From Pomphorhynchus laevis (taxonomy: Eukaryota; Acanthocephala; Palaeacanthocephala; Echinorhynchida; Pomphorhynchidae): a stretch of DNA of 64,000 nucleotides. This document shows, piece by piece, positions 12,001-27,000 of the stretch. Each line of letters begins with the position of its first letter. Position 1 is the first letter of the stretch. The notes beneath the pieces are model-generated. The model saw nothing but the letters and a program-made list of their open reading frames with translations. It did no database searches and had not been told where the DNA came from. The DNA is taken from contig WNNJ02003767.1 of NCBI GenBank assembly GCA_012934845.2, positions 1 through 64,000 on the forward strand, in the 5' to 3' direction. Both the position numbers and the translations under genes were made by a program.

Positions 12001-15000
12001 AACATTGAAGAATGAAATTGCTAACTACAAAATTCAATTGGCTGTCGCTGAAACAAAGGTATTTTATAAATAATAATATTATAAATAATAATATTTTATA
12101 AAATATATTTCATATATTTTAAATTTGGATTAAAATTCAAATTTTTTAAATTTTGATTTTAAGTTTACACATATTATTTTTATGTTTTACTATCCTTTTA
12201 TATGCCAGAAAAATATTATTAATTTTGACAATTTTGAAACTTTTGGTTTTTCTAAATTAAATAAGTGGATCAAAATCATTTCTTTATATATTCCACTGAT
12301 TTTTAATAGACATTTTAGCTAACTGAATGCGACGATAAGATAAGAACTTATTGCTTAAACATAGACAACCTTAAAAGTGAAATCGATGCGTGGTTGACTC
12401 GATACAATAGATTAACCGGACGATACAGTGAATTACAAAGTAGTCATATATCTTTAAATCAGGTAACATCTACTCAATTTTATATTCCGCTATTTGTTTA
12501 TGATTAAAAATGTTGATAGTGTGGTATGTATAATTTTTTTTTAATATAATATAGTTTTTCTATAATGCGGTGATCTAAATTTATCAAAGAATGTATCATA
12601 AAATAAACTGTTTTCTGATGTTGATGTTTAGTGTGGCTGATCAAATCACTTTTATTGCAATCTTAAATTAGAATATTAGTCTCATAAAAAATGTTGAACG
12701 TTTTTAGAAATGATGTTTATGACTGCTAAAGTTTTTTGCAATCGCTATTACTGTAAGAGTTCATTCATTTTCTTATTTTACTTGGTGATCACAATCAAAC
12801 TATGTTTAAATATTTCTCCTAACTTATTCTTAATACGTTATTTTGATTTTAGTCGTTGCTTTGCCTAAATGAAAAGAACAGACTGCTTGAATCCCAGAAT
12901 AAATCCATTTTATGCGATCTTGATTTGCTTAAAACTAGATCTGTACAAGTTGAAAGAGAAAAACAAATTCTTAAAGAATCGCTTGAATGCAATGCAAGTT
13001 TCATATCTTTAGCTGATACTCTTAAGGTAATATATTTTTGTGAATTCTGAATAAACAGTATATAATTTTCATGAAGATGATACCAACGCTGATTTAATTT
13101 CAACTTCTGCTACCAACGCTGATTTAATTTTAAATCAGAAATGATTTCAATAAAATTTGCAAAATATTTTCTAGTCATAAAGATTTAAATCCTCTTTTAC
13201 AGAGAAAAGTAATATAATTATCGGCCAATAATTAACAAAAGTAGCAGCTGATGCGGTAAATTATCAAATTTACATCCATCGATATATGGAAGATATAAGA
13301 TCATAGACACTTTTTTGGGGAAATGCATACTACCGTAATTATTAAGAGTTATATTTTAACAAAACAAATCGTAAAATACTATTAACGATTGAGTTTAAAA
13401 AGTATTCAAATTTTCGATAATAGACCGCTATCATAAGAAAAAAGTTACCATCTCTTGTTCAATCAATAGAATATAAATTAAAAACCCTTAAGGATATCAA
13501 ATTTAGTGGGACTTTAAACACCAACATAAAAATATGATATCTTTTTTATTTTTCTCAATCGAGCATGTTGGGCTAAGATATGGGCCAGCACAAGTTTTAC
13601 GAATTCATGCTGATAAAGATCACCTTTATCTTGTGCCTTAATCTAATATCGATAGACACGCAATTTCTTGTCTTGCCTGCAACACGGTAAGTCATGTTTT
13701 AAAGATCTCAGCGCGTATTGTGATAGCTAGGTTTTTCCGGAATAGGTAGGTTTTCAAACCGACGGTAGCACTTTTCACCACAAACGCTAATTTTATTTGA
13801 AATTATAAATGATTTTAATTTGCAAAATGTAATAATAAAGTATTTAATTAAATCTAATTGCCAATACAAGCAGACGAATCGATTGATCGTCCGCCAACAT
13901 TAAAAGGACCGAAACATGAATGTAGGTATTGGATCAGTAGCTGATGAGGACAACCAATACTGAAATGTTGGTCTCTCTATAAACCAATTGTTGTTGGTTT
14001 ATAGAGAGAGGATTAAAGCAACTTGCATTTTCATCAAAACTTTCAATTGTAGCAATGACTGATCAATTATATTTACTTCAAACTTATATTACATCTTAAA
14101 CCGAAATAAAATGTTAAGAGTTATTATTTCTTTTAGGAGACTATGGAAAAATCATCAAGAGAAAATCGGCATTTGCTTGAGGTTCAGATTGCATCTCTAA
14201 AGAAGGATTTGAAAAACGCAGAAGAAAAGTTTAATCGACAAGAGAAACTAAAGGAGCTTTTAATTTCAAATCACAAGGTTAACAATTATATTTTACTGTT
14301 TGTAGCTGTCATTGATTTCTACTATCGCTAACTGTTGATCATTTCACATATTCAAAACTGTACAATTGATATGCATTTAATTTTGTTCTAAAATAATGAT
14401 TAGCATGTACAAACAATCGAAAATCGTACTTAAATTTAACTTGAAGAGAATATATGTCCTCGTACTTGAGATATCATTTATAACACTACATGTGGTTTAC
14501 GTTTTATATCTCGCTAGGTCACTTTGATAAGCATTGTATATAAATCAGATTTTAGATATTTGTAAAATTTATGGTAATGAAATTAAACAAAGATTTTTAA
14601 AGATTTAAAACGATTTTAATCAATATAATGATTTAGTTATATATATGATTAGTTTGACAGACACGAAAGAATCGACAAAACGGAACTAGTATCTTTTCGT
14701 CATTGTTTTGACTCATCAGTACCGGATACTCCCACTGCTGGGTGTAAAGGAGGATCGGAAGGCGGCACGAGGCAAGTTAAAACATATTTAGATCTAAAAT
14801 AATGGTTAGCAATCTAAGTATTGTGAGCCTAAATGGCTTGACATGCTTCACTAAAAACGGATCATCAGCAAATTGCACTGGCTAATAACATCGCAATCAC
14901 TAATATATGCCATCCTTGCGAATTTGTGAATTTTATTTCAGTTTTTTTTAGTTGGGAGAGGCTTATCATCAGAGTCGACAAAACGGTAACTAGTACCGTT

Positions 15001-18000
15001 TCGTCATCGTATAGAAGACTCATCAGTGCCGGGTACCTACCACTGCTGGATGTAGAGGAGGACCGGCAGACTGCACGAGGCAAGTCAAAACATAGAGCTA
15101 GGCAATGTTAAGCAATGCTTTTGTTATATTTTAATTTATTCAAATATATTCAACTCCGAATAAATCAATAAATTATTTAACATATTTTACGAATAAACGA
15201 AATTAACAAAATAATGACAGATGATTGGTAGTTGTACATTTTTTGATAATTAAATTGCAATAGTACCTTTAACTCCTTTAATTGACGACCTTTACGACTT
15301 TTCTTTTAAGATTGAAATTGATGAGCATAATAATGCGTATAAGATTGAGCGAGAAGCACATGAAAATACAAAAATTTTGCTCCACCAAGAGCAGAAGCGG
15401 AATATTGTCATTAGTAAAGAAGTAACGGAGCTGCGGCATAAATCTGACGCCATCACTGATCCCTTGGCATTAAGGGCTTTGTCAGGAGAAAGTTCAATCG
15501 ACAACGGTATTTTTGTGTAGATAACTTAGAAAAGCTTAGTTCTTATATATATACTTCAAATAATTTTAATTATTGAATGTTCTGTTAAATAAAATATAAA
15601 AAAATTCAATGTCGGGCAATATAGTTTTAGCTGAGTTTTAATAAAATATTAGTTTAATCAAATCGTTATATTCTTTAGTCCTGCGGAAAGATATTCCAAA
15701 TCCATATTTAATAACTCCAGCTTATATAATTGCTGCATGATTATTCAACTTTCAAATGAATTTATGAATTGTTAATAGTAATTGAATAGTAATTACATAT
15801 CTTTTATTTTAAACGAAAAATAATCAAAAACGCTTACGTGGGTTAGCCAATCATTTCAATGATTATAATAATTATAGAAGAATTTAATGTAAATTTATAT
15901 TAATGTATAATAAAGTATTGAGTTTATTTAAAGCTCAATAAAATTTTGTGATTATAAAAATATAAAATGTGATATTTTTAAGTATAAAATGTAATATTTT
16001 TCGATAGCTTCTGCTATCATATTTGAAAAATAATAAAATAGCTTTCAAAGCATTACACACTTCTTCATTTCTATTTATGCTTTTCTATCGGTAAAATCAA
16101 TGCTTTTCTATCATTAAATGCGTGGTCTAACTCCCATTCAATATGAAACGCTTAGACTGTCAATAAATAAAGTGGATCTACTATTTACTATAAAAGCATT
16201 GATTTTGTAAACTTTGTTGTATTAAAACAAATGAAATTACGTCTTACGTTATAATAATTCATGTATATCTAGAAGTAGATATGTCAAGAATTAAAAAAAA
16301 TATTATATCAACAATTATAAAATCATTGTTTAAAGTTAAAAATATATCTAACACAAAAAGCTACATCATCAATAAGCACTCATTACGAATGGTCAAATTT
16401 TCTTTTACATAACATAAAAGATAACAGATCAAAAATATTAATTTCTTCCTCAAAGTTTTATATATTTGCTGTAACGAAGTAAGCAAAAATGTTATTTCCA
16501 AAAAAGGCACACTTGTTTGATAACTTCTTAAAAATACTGTTTAATGATTTAATAAACTGTAAATTAATTTAAGTATTTTTTTATTTTTAAACTAAATCGT
16601 ATAAAAGCACTAATTACGAATGATCAAAGTTTAGTTTATATAACATATAAGATAATTTAAGATAAAATATTAAAAATATTTATTTCGTCCTTAAATTTTT
16701 ATATATTTGCTGTAACGAAGTTAGTAAACACGTTTATTCCAAAAAAAGTCGCAATTTCTCTATAACTCATGTTGTAATCTACATAAATTACATTCAAACA
16801 TAATTCCACCAAGTTTTATACTACTATTATACAATATCATTATATTATTATTTTGTATTATCATATTACATTATATATTCAGAAATACAGCGGTTAGATA
16901 ATTTGGTAAAACTTTATTTTAATCTAAAATCAATTGCTTACATTTTTTGGTTCAATTGAGTATTTGGTTAACTAATTTTATTTAGATATCTTGATTTATG
17001 CTCAGTTTCGTAATTTAGACCATTTGCAGTGCGTTTGTTGGCCCATATTTTAGTATTTAGTTGCTTGGTTAATTATAGGTGTTTCTCATTTTGAATGTGT
17101 AGATAATGTCATTTTGAAAATGTCTTTTTTAAAATGTCACACTTGTTTGATAACTTCTTGAAAGTACTGTTTAGTGATTTAATAAACTGTATATTAATTT
17201 TAGTATTTTTTATTTTTGAAATCTATAATATGTTGTAACTCTCTCGATATTTATAGGCGATTGTAATATATTTCTTGATTTAGAAAAAGTTGCTCTACTC
17301 AATGAAAAACTAAGTGAATTACAAGTGGAGCATAGGCTTTTGAAGGCAGAGATGGATGCTCAAAAGTCGCTAAATTCAGAGTTATCAAAATCAATTGCTG
17401 ACTACAAGGAAATGTCTATAAGCTTAGACAAAAATATCTCAACTCAAATCGATGAATTTCAGAAAAAAAATTCAGCCCTAACATCAAAACTCGAAGAGTG
17501 TCAACATGAATTAGCGACTAAACAGAAAGAGTTTGAAGATAAAGGCGACGAGAACGATAAGCTTAAATGTAGCATGGATAAAATCGAAGAAGATTACAGA
17601 ATAAAGGTATGTAATAATTTTTAATTTTGATAATTGATTTCGTCCATTTATGTTTAATATAATTAGATGTTCTTCACCAGCACGAATTCGTGCCTGGTGA
17701 ATACATTGATATTATACAATAATAGTAATTAAGTACTTCAATGAAGGTCCCGGTAGACAGTGTTAACTCTGATTCGTATTTTTATAGTTTTTAATAATTA
17801 AAGTCAAAATCGAAGAGTGTATGTATCACACTAATAAATATCACAACATTTATCATGTTTTCTATTAGTGCATAAATTTTATCGATTTTTGGGTTTGCAT
17901 AAATATTGATTTGTTTATAAACTTAACCAAATAACAGTTAACGATCTTAAATCGTGTTTATTAACTAGATTATTTTAAGAAGTAATATAATTATTTCTGA

Positions 18001-21000
18001 TTTGAAATAATTTTAGTTATTTTTATTATTGTAAAGAAACTTTAATCTAAAAATAATCGGAATTTCTGTATTTGGATACTAACAATTTTAAATTTAGAAA
18101 ATGAGTTAAATTGATTAATATAAAGGTGTAATTATTGAGAGTTTTGCATTTGATTTCTTAATATTTAAAATTTTAAAATTAGCTAAATGAGTTAATATAA
18201 AAGCTCATTCATTGGAACTTTTGCATTTGACCATCAAAATTTATATAATTTCATTTTTATTTTAGAATTATTCTCAAATTATTATTTAATTATGAATATA
18301 ATATAATATATCTCGGTATTTAAGATATTAAATTGTTGCTTATATACGTTTAGACTACACAGACTTCAATATATTACTGACTACTTGAATTGAGTTACAC
18401 AATTGTTTTGTGTGTTATGATGAATTATCCAAAGCTCTTTTGTTTTATGCGAAAATATAATTTACCTTTATATTACATGTTTTTTGTAACTTATTTACCT
18501 TAAATGTTTTTTCTTAGGAATCTCAATTAAAGATGAAAAATCAAGAGCAATCAAACCGATTACTGGAAGTTATGGTTGAGCTTGAATCTTCAAAAGCAGA
18601 AATAAATCGATTAAAGTCTACCGGTAAATCAATGAGTGACAGATTGGAAAAGGTAATATTTCTTGTACATGATCTTATCTTTGTTGAGTTTGTAAAAATC
18701 AAACACTTTAGATTTCGATTAGTTCAATGTAGAATGTTAAAGCATTTTAAACTAAATTTACAACTTCTTCCATTTTTAAAAAGAATTCTAATTAGTAGAA
18801 TACTAACTTAAAATTGAAAATAAGTATTTGCAACAATTGGAATTTTCTTTTATTCATTTGATTCAAATTTGAGTATCTATTTAATACATCAATTTTCTAT
18901 AAAGATTTATTCAAACTAATTTTTGCTAGTACCCTGTCGTTATTTTATTCTAATCTGAATTAATTAACAGCAACATCCAATGAAGATTAATTGAACATTG
19001 GCATTATTAACGGGTCGTATATGCAGTTATTGCACTGCCGCCAAGTTAATTGACGTGTCGGCAATATAAAAAATTCACATATACATTTTTTAAAACATAT
19101 AATTAGTTGTAAATAGTTGTTCACTACTCTATATTAATAAATTTATTAATACTTTATATTAATAAACTACTATGTAGTTTATTAATTGCTGATTTACATA
19201 ATTCAAATGCTTTTATGCGATTTACTTATTGTAAATTTAATATTTTTATAGGAAAATTCTACTATGCAATCTCTACAGGAGCAAGTGTTTACGCTTGAAA
19301 ACGATCTATCTTCATCGCACGAAAACGTAAATTATTCTATAATTCATTTTATCATTTCTTTTAAACGTATTTTCATTTCCAATTTTTTATTTTATTTAAA
19401 ATGATATTATTTATTAGTCAATTCATAACAATTTTTTTCTATTTATTTTCTTTATTAGTAAAACATAAAATTAAAGGTAACCCTCTAATGGGCCCTATTT
19501 GTCAATTCAAAAAAAATAATTATCTGTATGTGTAGTTATGCAAAAACTGGACGATGAAACGCCGATCTGGATCCTCTAATGCACCGGGATACCATCCTTG
19601 CGAGACGGATGCCTATTCTACAACGCAGCGTTGAAATTACATCCGAATACTTAACCTCTGCTCTTTCGGCGATAGTATTCGCGATTTTTTTCAGAAGACT
19701 TTCCGTGCCCTTACCTGCACCTCCAGAGTTCGACAACACAACAGGAATAAAAGATGCTCTTTCAATTTCGGTTATTCTTTCTAGATATTTATTTCTTTTT
19801 CGGCTTTCGTGATACTCAAAACACGCACTCGGATTCCTTGATAAATTCGACGGCGCGAGCGCATTAAAAATGCAAACATCTATTAAAGTACGTTCCGTCT
19901 TGTCACCAAACAATCCGTTGCATGATATGTCCAATCTCGCTTCTTTATCCTTAGTAGTTGTTTGTTTCAAGAAAGTTACATTTGAAGAAACAGGCGCCAG
20001 TCGAGGTTCGATTTGTACAGATGGACATATCTCAGTAAGCGTGTATGCTAAGAAATCCCGTATCACGTCATGTCTCATAGATGGAAGTCCACCAAGTGAA
20101 CACGAAAGCGAGTGCGCCAGAGAATTTACTGTACCACATTGACAATAGGACGGAGCGCTTTTTGGAAGAAAACCGTATCGCGCCGCCATAGCGTCTCGAA
20201 ATTCATCGTTGCTTAGCCTTGAATTCCTTTCATGTGATGGATAAACTGAAAGCCATGATGATGCACCTTTGACTGACGAGTGTTCTATTGACCTTCTCAA
20301 TAAATGATTGCAATTATCGAGAATATTATTGCGATTAATTTTACAACGGGAGATATTTTGAGCGCGGATTAGTTTAATTATCGTATCTTGTTTTCCTTTT
20401 AGTGATTCGCCGGAGTGACCTTCCAAACATGGAGCGCATAGGGAAGTAGATGATTCATATTCCGATTGAACCAATGCTGAAGGATCACGTATACTTACGC
20501 CACCGTCCCTGTAACTGAGGCAAAGCGTTCTCCATATAAATTCATCACTTGAAAGATCGATATTAAACAGCTTAGATATCATCATTTTTATTCTTTCAGA
20601 CAGAGGACCAATCCAATCTACAGAACATGCACAAGTCCTCAGGAGATGCGACCATTTGTGCTGAATTGATCTGATAAAAGCCGTATACGCAACTTGAACA
20701 TCGAGTTCACCCATATCTACCAACCGTTCAATGGAATTCGATATATCCTGCACAAATGATGATACAAACTGCTTAACGTAAGCGTATTTACCGATCGGGG
20801 AACCGAGAATTTTCACACCGTTTTCCATTATCGGAATATTGGTGTCACTGAATTCTGTTTGTAGCGATGTACTGTCATATCCGTTAGAGTAGATTTTACA
20901 TTTTTCGGGATTGATGTAAAAACCATACTTCGGACCAAGCAACATTAACATTTTGAAAGCCGCCTTAACCATACTAGGCGGACCAACCATATTACCATCA

Positions 21001-24000
21001 TCAGCATACCATAATTGTTCAACATTGGGGCATTTTTTTATAAGCCGGTATATTAATGGTAGCGTTGCGGCACTGAAAGCAGCCATTGAAAAAACATCAC
21101 CCTGTGCAAATCCTTCTGAAGACCATATGTATTCGTTTCCTGTAGCCATTCGAGTAGGATCTCTATACAAGTTTGACAATACGACTGATAATGCTGGACA
21201 AATATAAGGCATATTACGTAAAGCCAATTTTCTATTAATGCGATTAAAAGCATTGTCCGCGTCGATGGTGAGAAGTATGTTGTTCTCATTTGAAAGATGT
21301 GTTTTCAGAGCATGAATAACACATTCAGTTCCGGCCCGATGTGATGCACAATATTGTATAGAACCACATGCGTGTTGCAGCTGAGGCTGAACAACTTTGA
21401 GTATGGCCTTCGAAATAATTCTTCTGGAGACATCCCCGATACCTATTGGATGAATGCCATGAAGTTTGCTTAGTGGAATTAGTCGGCTTGTGGTAAAAGC
21501 CTCCATCGAAGTTTTAGGTATTTTACAAGTTGACAAATGCTTTGAGAAGAGAGCCAGTGCATCCGCTAGATTTCGAGACTCAGTTCCAAACGTAGATAGC
21601 ATTGCGATCCATGCCTTCGCATCAAGGCCAGATGGGCCTGCTCCACCACTCATTCTACAAGCAGCCGTGATAATTGAATCTGCGTCAATCGAGTCGAATG
21701 CTATCGGATGGAAGACTGCATCGTTTTTCAAGGGGGAAGAAAGGATGGCATCTTCGTCAAGTAATGCAGGCTCTGGATGCTTGTCGAGAAGAAGTTGCCG
21801 TACTGTTTTATCCTCAATAGCATCATCGATATCCAAAGGTATACCAACTCCAGGTTCCAAATCCAATAACCTTACGGCAGTTGTCAAACGCCCGTTAAGA
21901 ACGTGCTTTCTGAATGAGCGACGCCAGTCGTCTACGATATTATCAATTTTGTTTCTTTTAGAATTTTGATATTGCAGATAGCGGGCTTCGCCTAGTAGTG
22001 CACCATAATTACCGGTCTGCCAAGATTCTATCCTTCTCTGTATAAGTTCTTTTGTTTGCTTCATTTTTGAGTTTCGGCATCGTTGTAGCACGAGTTGAGG
22101 TAAAATAATCGCCAATTTAAGAGAACAACTGTCAGATGCTGCAAATTCATAGATGCGAGCCATTTCGGAAATAAACGATTTCGACGCTTGACACCTTGGT
22201 AGTCTTAACAAATTCGGCTTCCAGAGTGCCACTTCCGTGAATATCACATCGATGTATTCAGGTGAAACACTGTTTTGATGAGATATTGACGCTTCACATT
22301 GTATGTCGTCGTTGTGGACTGGTTGGATTGGATGGACGTATTCGTTATTAAAGGTGTTATTCCGATGTCCATCGTTACAATGATTTGTGTTTATATTGGT
22401 AATATCCGCAGGATTTTCGAGTTTATTAAGGCAGTGTGCTGCCGAACAATTTGTACAAGGATGTTTCGCTCTTGCACATTTACAGTTTTTGCATTTAGCT
22501 GCCTGTCCATTACACGTACAGCATTTGTATGTAGAGGATGGGACACCTCGAGGCATGCTTGTGTGTTATAGTGTATGTATGTTAGAGGAAATTGATGATG
22601 TAAATTTGATTGTAATCAGTTATAATTCAGTGATTTTGTAAGTAGTTTATTAAGCAGCTGTATGTTATTTTATTGTATGTTTATTAGAAACCAAATAATA
22701 TGCACACTAGTCAGAGCCCTTGTATCTCGGGATGACTGCTTGAATTTTGGTTTAAACTCGTTGTCCCGACCACAGATTCCGGATGCACAGTAGAAAAGGA
22801 ATTTTTTAAACTGTCAATGTATTTGATTGTATTTACTTTAGATCTCAAACTTTTTTAAGGTTGTAAATAGTTATTTGTTAGCAGCTTAGAATTTCAAACT
22901 CAATTCTTCATAACAATTGACTTTTATTTAAAATTCCTATTTTTATTTTAACAAAAGTTATAAAATCTGATATAACAATCATTTAAAATTATTCATTATC
23001 AAAATATTAAATTTTGATTTATTGATTTATCATTATTATTTTTATTTTAATAAATAATTATTAATAATTATTATTAATAATTAATTAATTATTAATTAAT
23101 AATTATTATTTTTATATAATCAGTTGTTATGTTTTGCTATTTCCTTTTACAAATTAAATCAATGAATCATTAATTTTTAATGACGTTTTCTAATTAAAAT
23201 GAAAGTTTTACTTCTTGCCGAAACAAATAAAATAATAATAAGTAATAAGTAATAATTAACATACTTTTTTATTGTAACAGAATTCAGTCCGTAATCATTG
23301 AGTTATATACATTATATTATTTAATAATGCACCGAAAAGGTTCGATCTTTACAATTATGTGAGTATGTTTATATTTTTCTCACACTTGTAAACGATTGCG
23401 AACAATCGTTTACATAAACTACAAACGCGAATATGTTCTACTATTCAAGTTTTTTTCGATTATATTTTTAGACGGAAAATATTATTTCTTAAAAATAATA
23501 ATTAATAACTAATAATTAATAATTAACATACTTTTTTATTGTAACAGAATTCAGTCCGTAATCATTGAGTTATATACATTATATTATTTAATAATGCACC
23601 GAAAAGGTTCGATCTTTACAATTATGTGAGTATGTTTATATTTTTCTCACACTTGTAAACGATTGCGAACAATCGTTTACATAAACTACAAACGCGAATA
23701 TGTTCTACTATTCAAGTTTTTTTCGATCATATTTTTAGACAGAAAATATTATTTCTTAAAAATAATAATTAATAACTAATAATTAATAATTAACATACTT
23801 TTTTATTGTAACAGAATTCAGTCCGTAATCATTGAGTTATATACATTATATTATTTAATAATGCACCGAAAAGGTTCGATTATTACAATTATGTGAGTAT
23901 GTTTATATTTTTCTCACACTTGTAAACGATTGCGAACAATCGTTTACATAAACTACAAACGCGAATATGTTCTACTATTCAAGTTTTTTTCGATCATATT

Positions 24001-27000
24001 TTATTGACAGAAAATATGATTACTTAAAAATAATAAATAACTGATTATTAATAATTTAGCATACTTTTTTATTGTAAGAAAATTAAGCTCGTAATCATTG
24101 AGAAATTTATTATCATCCCTTGCGGCCTTTTTGCAGCGGATGATTTTTGCTATTAATTAGAATATTATTATATTAATATATTTATTATTTTATTTTAAAA
24201 TATTTTTCCCGTGATTTTAATAAGTTATTTTTTATAAAACGAAAATAAATGTTCATCTTAAATGCTATTACGGTAGAACAGATCAATTATTATACATTCA
24301 GTTCACAATACGTAATAAGGATTGACCAAGTAATGACTAATAAGTAATGCAAGTTGATAACAAATGTATAGATTTATTTAAAACAAACATTATAGACTCG
24401 TTTTATTTTCTTGTATTTTGAAATCTTGTTAGATTATTCTAGGTCAAATTAAGTGATTAGTATATTAGCAATATACAGTCATTGATTTAGATTATAAATT
24501 GATAAATTTATAATTTAAATTTAGATAACATTATTTAGTTTATTTCTTTCTGACAAATAATAAAATTGTTAGAAAATAGATTGTAAGTCTTTTAGTTTTT
24601 GAATATAACACAAATGCGCCGTTAATGCTATATTAATGCGTCGTTATTAGAACCATAAGACTTTGACGATTAAACGTTGTTTAAACTTACGTTTTTTAAT
24701 AAAAATGCTAGAAAATAATCATTTTGTATTTCTTTGAACAGCTTAACAAATTGAAAAATGAGCTACGGGAAGTATCACAAAATAAAGATAGAATTTTAAG
24801 AGAAAGACAAGAGTTATCTGTCGAATTACAGAAGGCTCGCGATTCAATGAAAACTTCAAATACAGAATATGCTAAACTTATCGAAGAAAATAGCAAGCGT
24901 ATTGCTGCTCAACATGCCGAAATTGAGAAGGTATATTTGACTGCTTATTGTCGTGCAAGTGATATTTTTTATAAAAGCAGTTCATGGATGTTGTAGAATC
25001 CTGTATATATTAGAATTAAACGTGTCAGAGATATGAAACGTTTACCAAAAAAGTCAAACAATAGTAACTTTGGCAACAATTTATCACTAATAGAATTACA
25101 AATCGCTTAAATGAACTTATTCGGGTTTGAGTTATTTCTATCGTACCTGACAATATTTACATGTAAATTAGAAATTTAAAAAAGAAAACGGAGAAAATAT
25201 TCTCCATAGTTTAAAATAAATAACCAATTCATATTCATTTATAATTTCAGTTGAATAACAAATTTAACTGAAATTGAATAACAAATTCATATTCATTTAT
25301 AATTTAATGACGACAACTTTATTTATCAGATAACAATCAATTTTTATCCGATATTTTTATTTTACCGAATTTTAATTAAAATTTGGAATTTCAATTTTTT
25401 GAAATTTCAATTGTTGTATCATATTGCTGGTTGATCTATTCATACAATTTAAATTATAACAAAATTATTTCGTTTTTTAAATAAGCATACAGTAAAAATT
25501 AAATACTCATCAATTTATCGTTTATTATCAGGAATTAAAATTAAGAAATCGTTCAAAATAATTTTTTCTTGAATATATGCATATACGTGCATCACATTCC
25601 TATCGATTTATAAGCCAAGTAGCTAATTTGGGAAACAGCCTAGCATAAAATCAAAACTTGTTTCAAAGTTATTCAGATTTGCAAATAATTAATCCGGCGT
25701 GGAAACAAAATATTATTGAGCATGTGAAATTTTAATCTGATAATACGTTACACATCTCAGTCGATAATTAAAAGTTTAACGGATAAATTTATTTTATTAA
25801 ATTTTAGAATTTATTAATAAACTTTTATATAAAATTTCTTAAAATTATCAATTCATCAAAATAATCAAATAAATAAAATTTACAAATTGAAATGCAACCT
25901 AATAAAAACAGAAAGGTGATTGTCGTGTGCTGCCTCGAGCATGTACGCAACTTTTCCTCATTGAGCGGCAACAGTTATGCGCTGTATGAAAAACCTGACC
26001 GCTTAAGGCTTTTGAATGATTTTGATTAATCGTGTGTCTATGTTTCGGAGGAACTCTATAGAATCCTAACCGAACGAGCTTAGTGTACCAATATCGATGG
26101 CACGAAATAATTATCGCGTTGGTCGATGCCGCTATATTTAGCTCGTTTGGCCTGTTTGGCGTTGCTAGCGACTGATCTGCAACATTGGACTGCCATGGCC
26201 ACGTGGCTAAGAGAAAACAGGTTCGGGTTAAATTTATTCTATTTTTTAATTTCTCGTTTTTAATAGTATGTCTCCGTTAGTCTTGCACTGAAAATCCTTT
26301 AAAGACATATTCTCAAAATTTTTTGCCCGTTCTATCGTTAATGATATCTTGCATCCCGATTACTGCTTTGTAGTTTACTTTGCTCTACAACGGATATTTG
26401 AATTGCTTACCTCTTCAAACGCGACAATACGACTTTTAAATAATTGTCATTTTATGAATTGATGACAGATGACTTTTAAATTTCTTTTGACGTAATGGAA
26501 GATACTGTATTGATGCAATACAAATATTGAGTCAACATTAATACCAAATTTGTATTTATTCAATTTTTTTTCTTCGTATATAAAATTGTATTATTATTGA
26601 TTTTTTTCTTATAATAAAAATCGCGGATGAGGCTTGGCGCCTTATCCATGACAGAACCGGTAACACTCATGATTTTAAAAGCAAACTTTAGTTTTGTTTA
26701 ATAAACTATGAACGATGAAAGTTATAGCTTAACTTAATAAGAACGTATCGTATAAGACAAAAATGAATTTAATAAACAAAATACTTCTGACACGGAATTA
26801 CTAAAACACTGCAAAGCATTAAAAAATACTAATTTTGGCTACTTTAAATTCTAACACTCGTCTATAAATACAATCATGATTTATTTATAATTAACTATAA
26901 TTGAATATATTAATTAATTTACTCTTTACGTCATCTTCTTTTACGATAATTTATCAACAAGTTTTCGTGACTATCTAATTTTGCCATTTGTAATCCAATA

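Larger units (their letters stand above)
13027..14136 (+). other. 1.1-kb TPR intron with dispersed repeat and ribozyme relic
   Basis: About 13560-13925 belongs to a dispersed repeat seen inverted at about 29950-30240 and in part at 30560-30860 and 38190-38360. Its distal end runs into the decayed hammerhead-like motif at 13906. Confidence 0.6.

Noticed and set aside
19579-22641. Plus-strand ORFs across the LINE
   Set aside because: Antisense shadows of the 1006-codon minus-strand ORF.
22700-22800. HDV-like ribozyme at the 5' end of the R2-like LINE
   Set aside because: Only one short complementary pair (TCGGGA/TCCCGA) was seen. I could not build the nested double pseudoknot.
26188-26235. 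A-box/B-box-like pair (TGGCCACGTGG, GGTTCGGGTTA) suggesting a tRNA-derived SINE
   Set aside because: The boxes are too close together, no cloverleaf forms, and the block is better explained as a LINE C-terminus on the minus strand.
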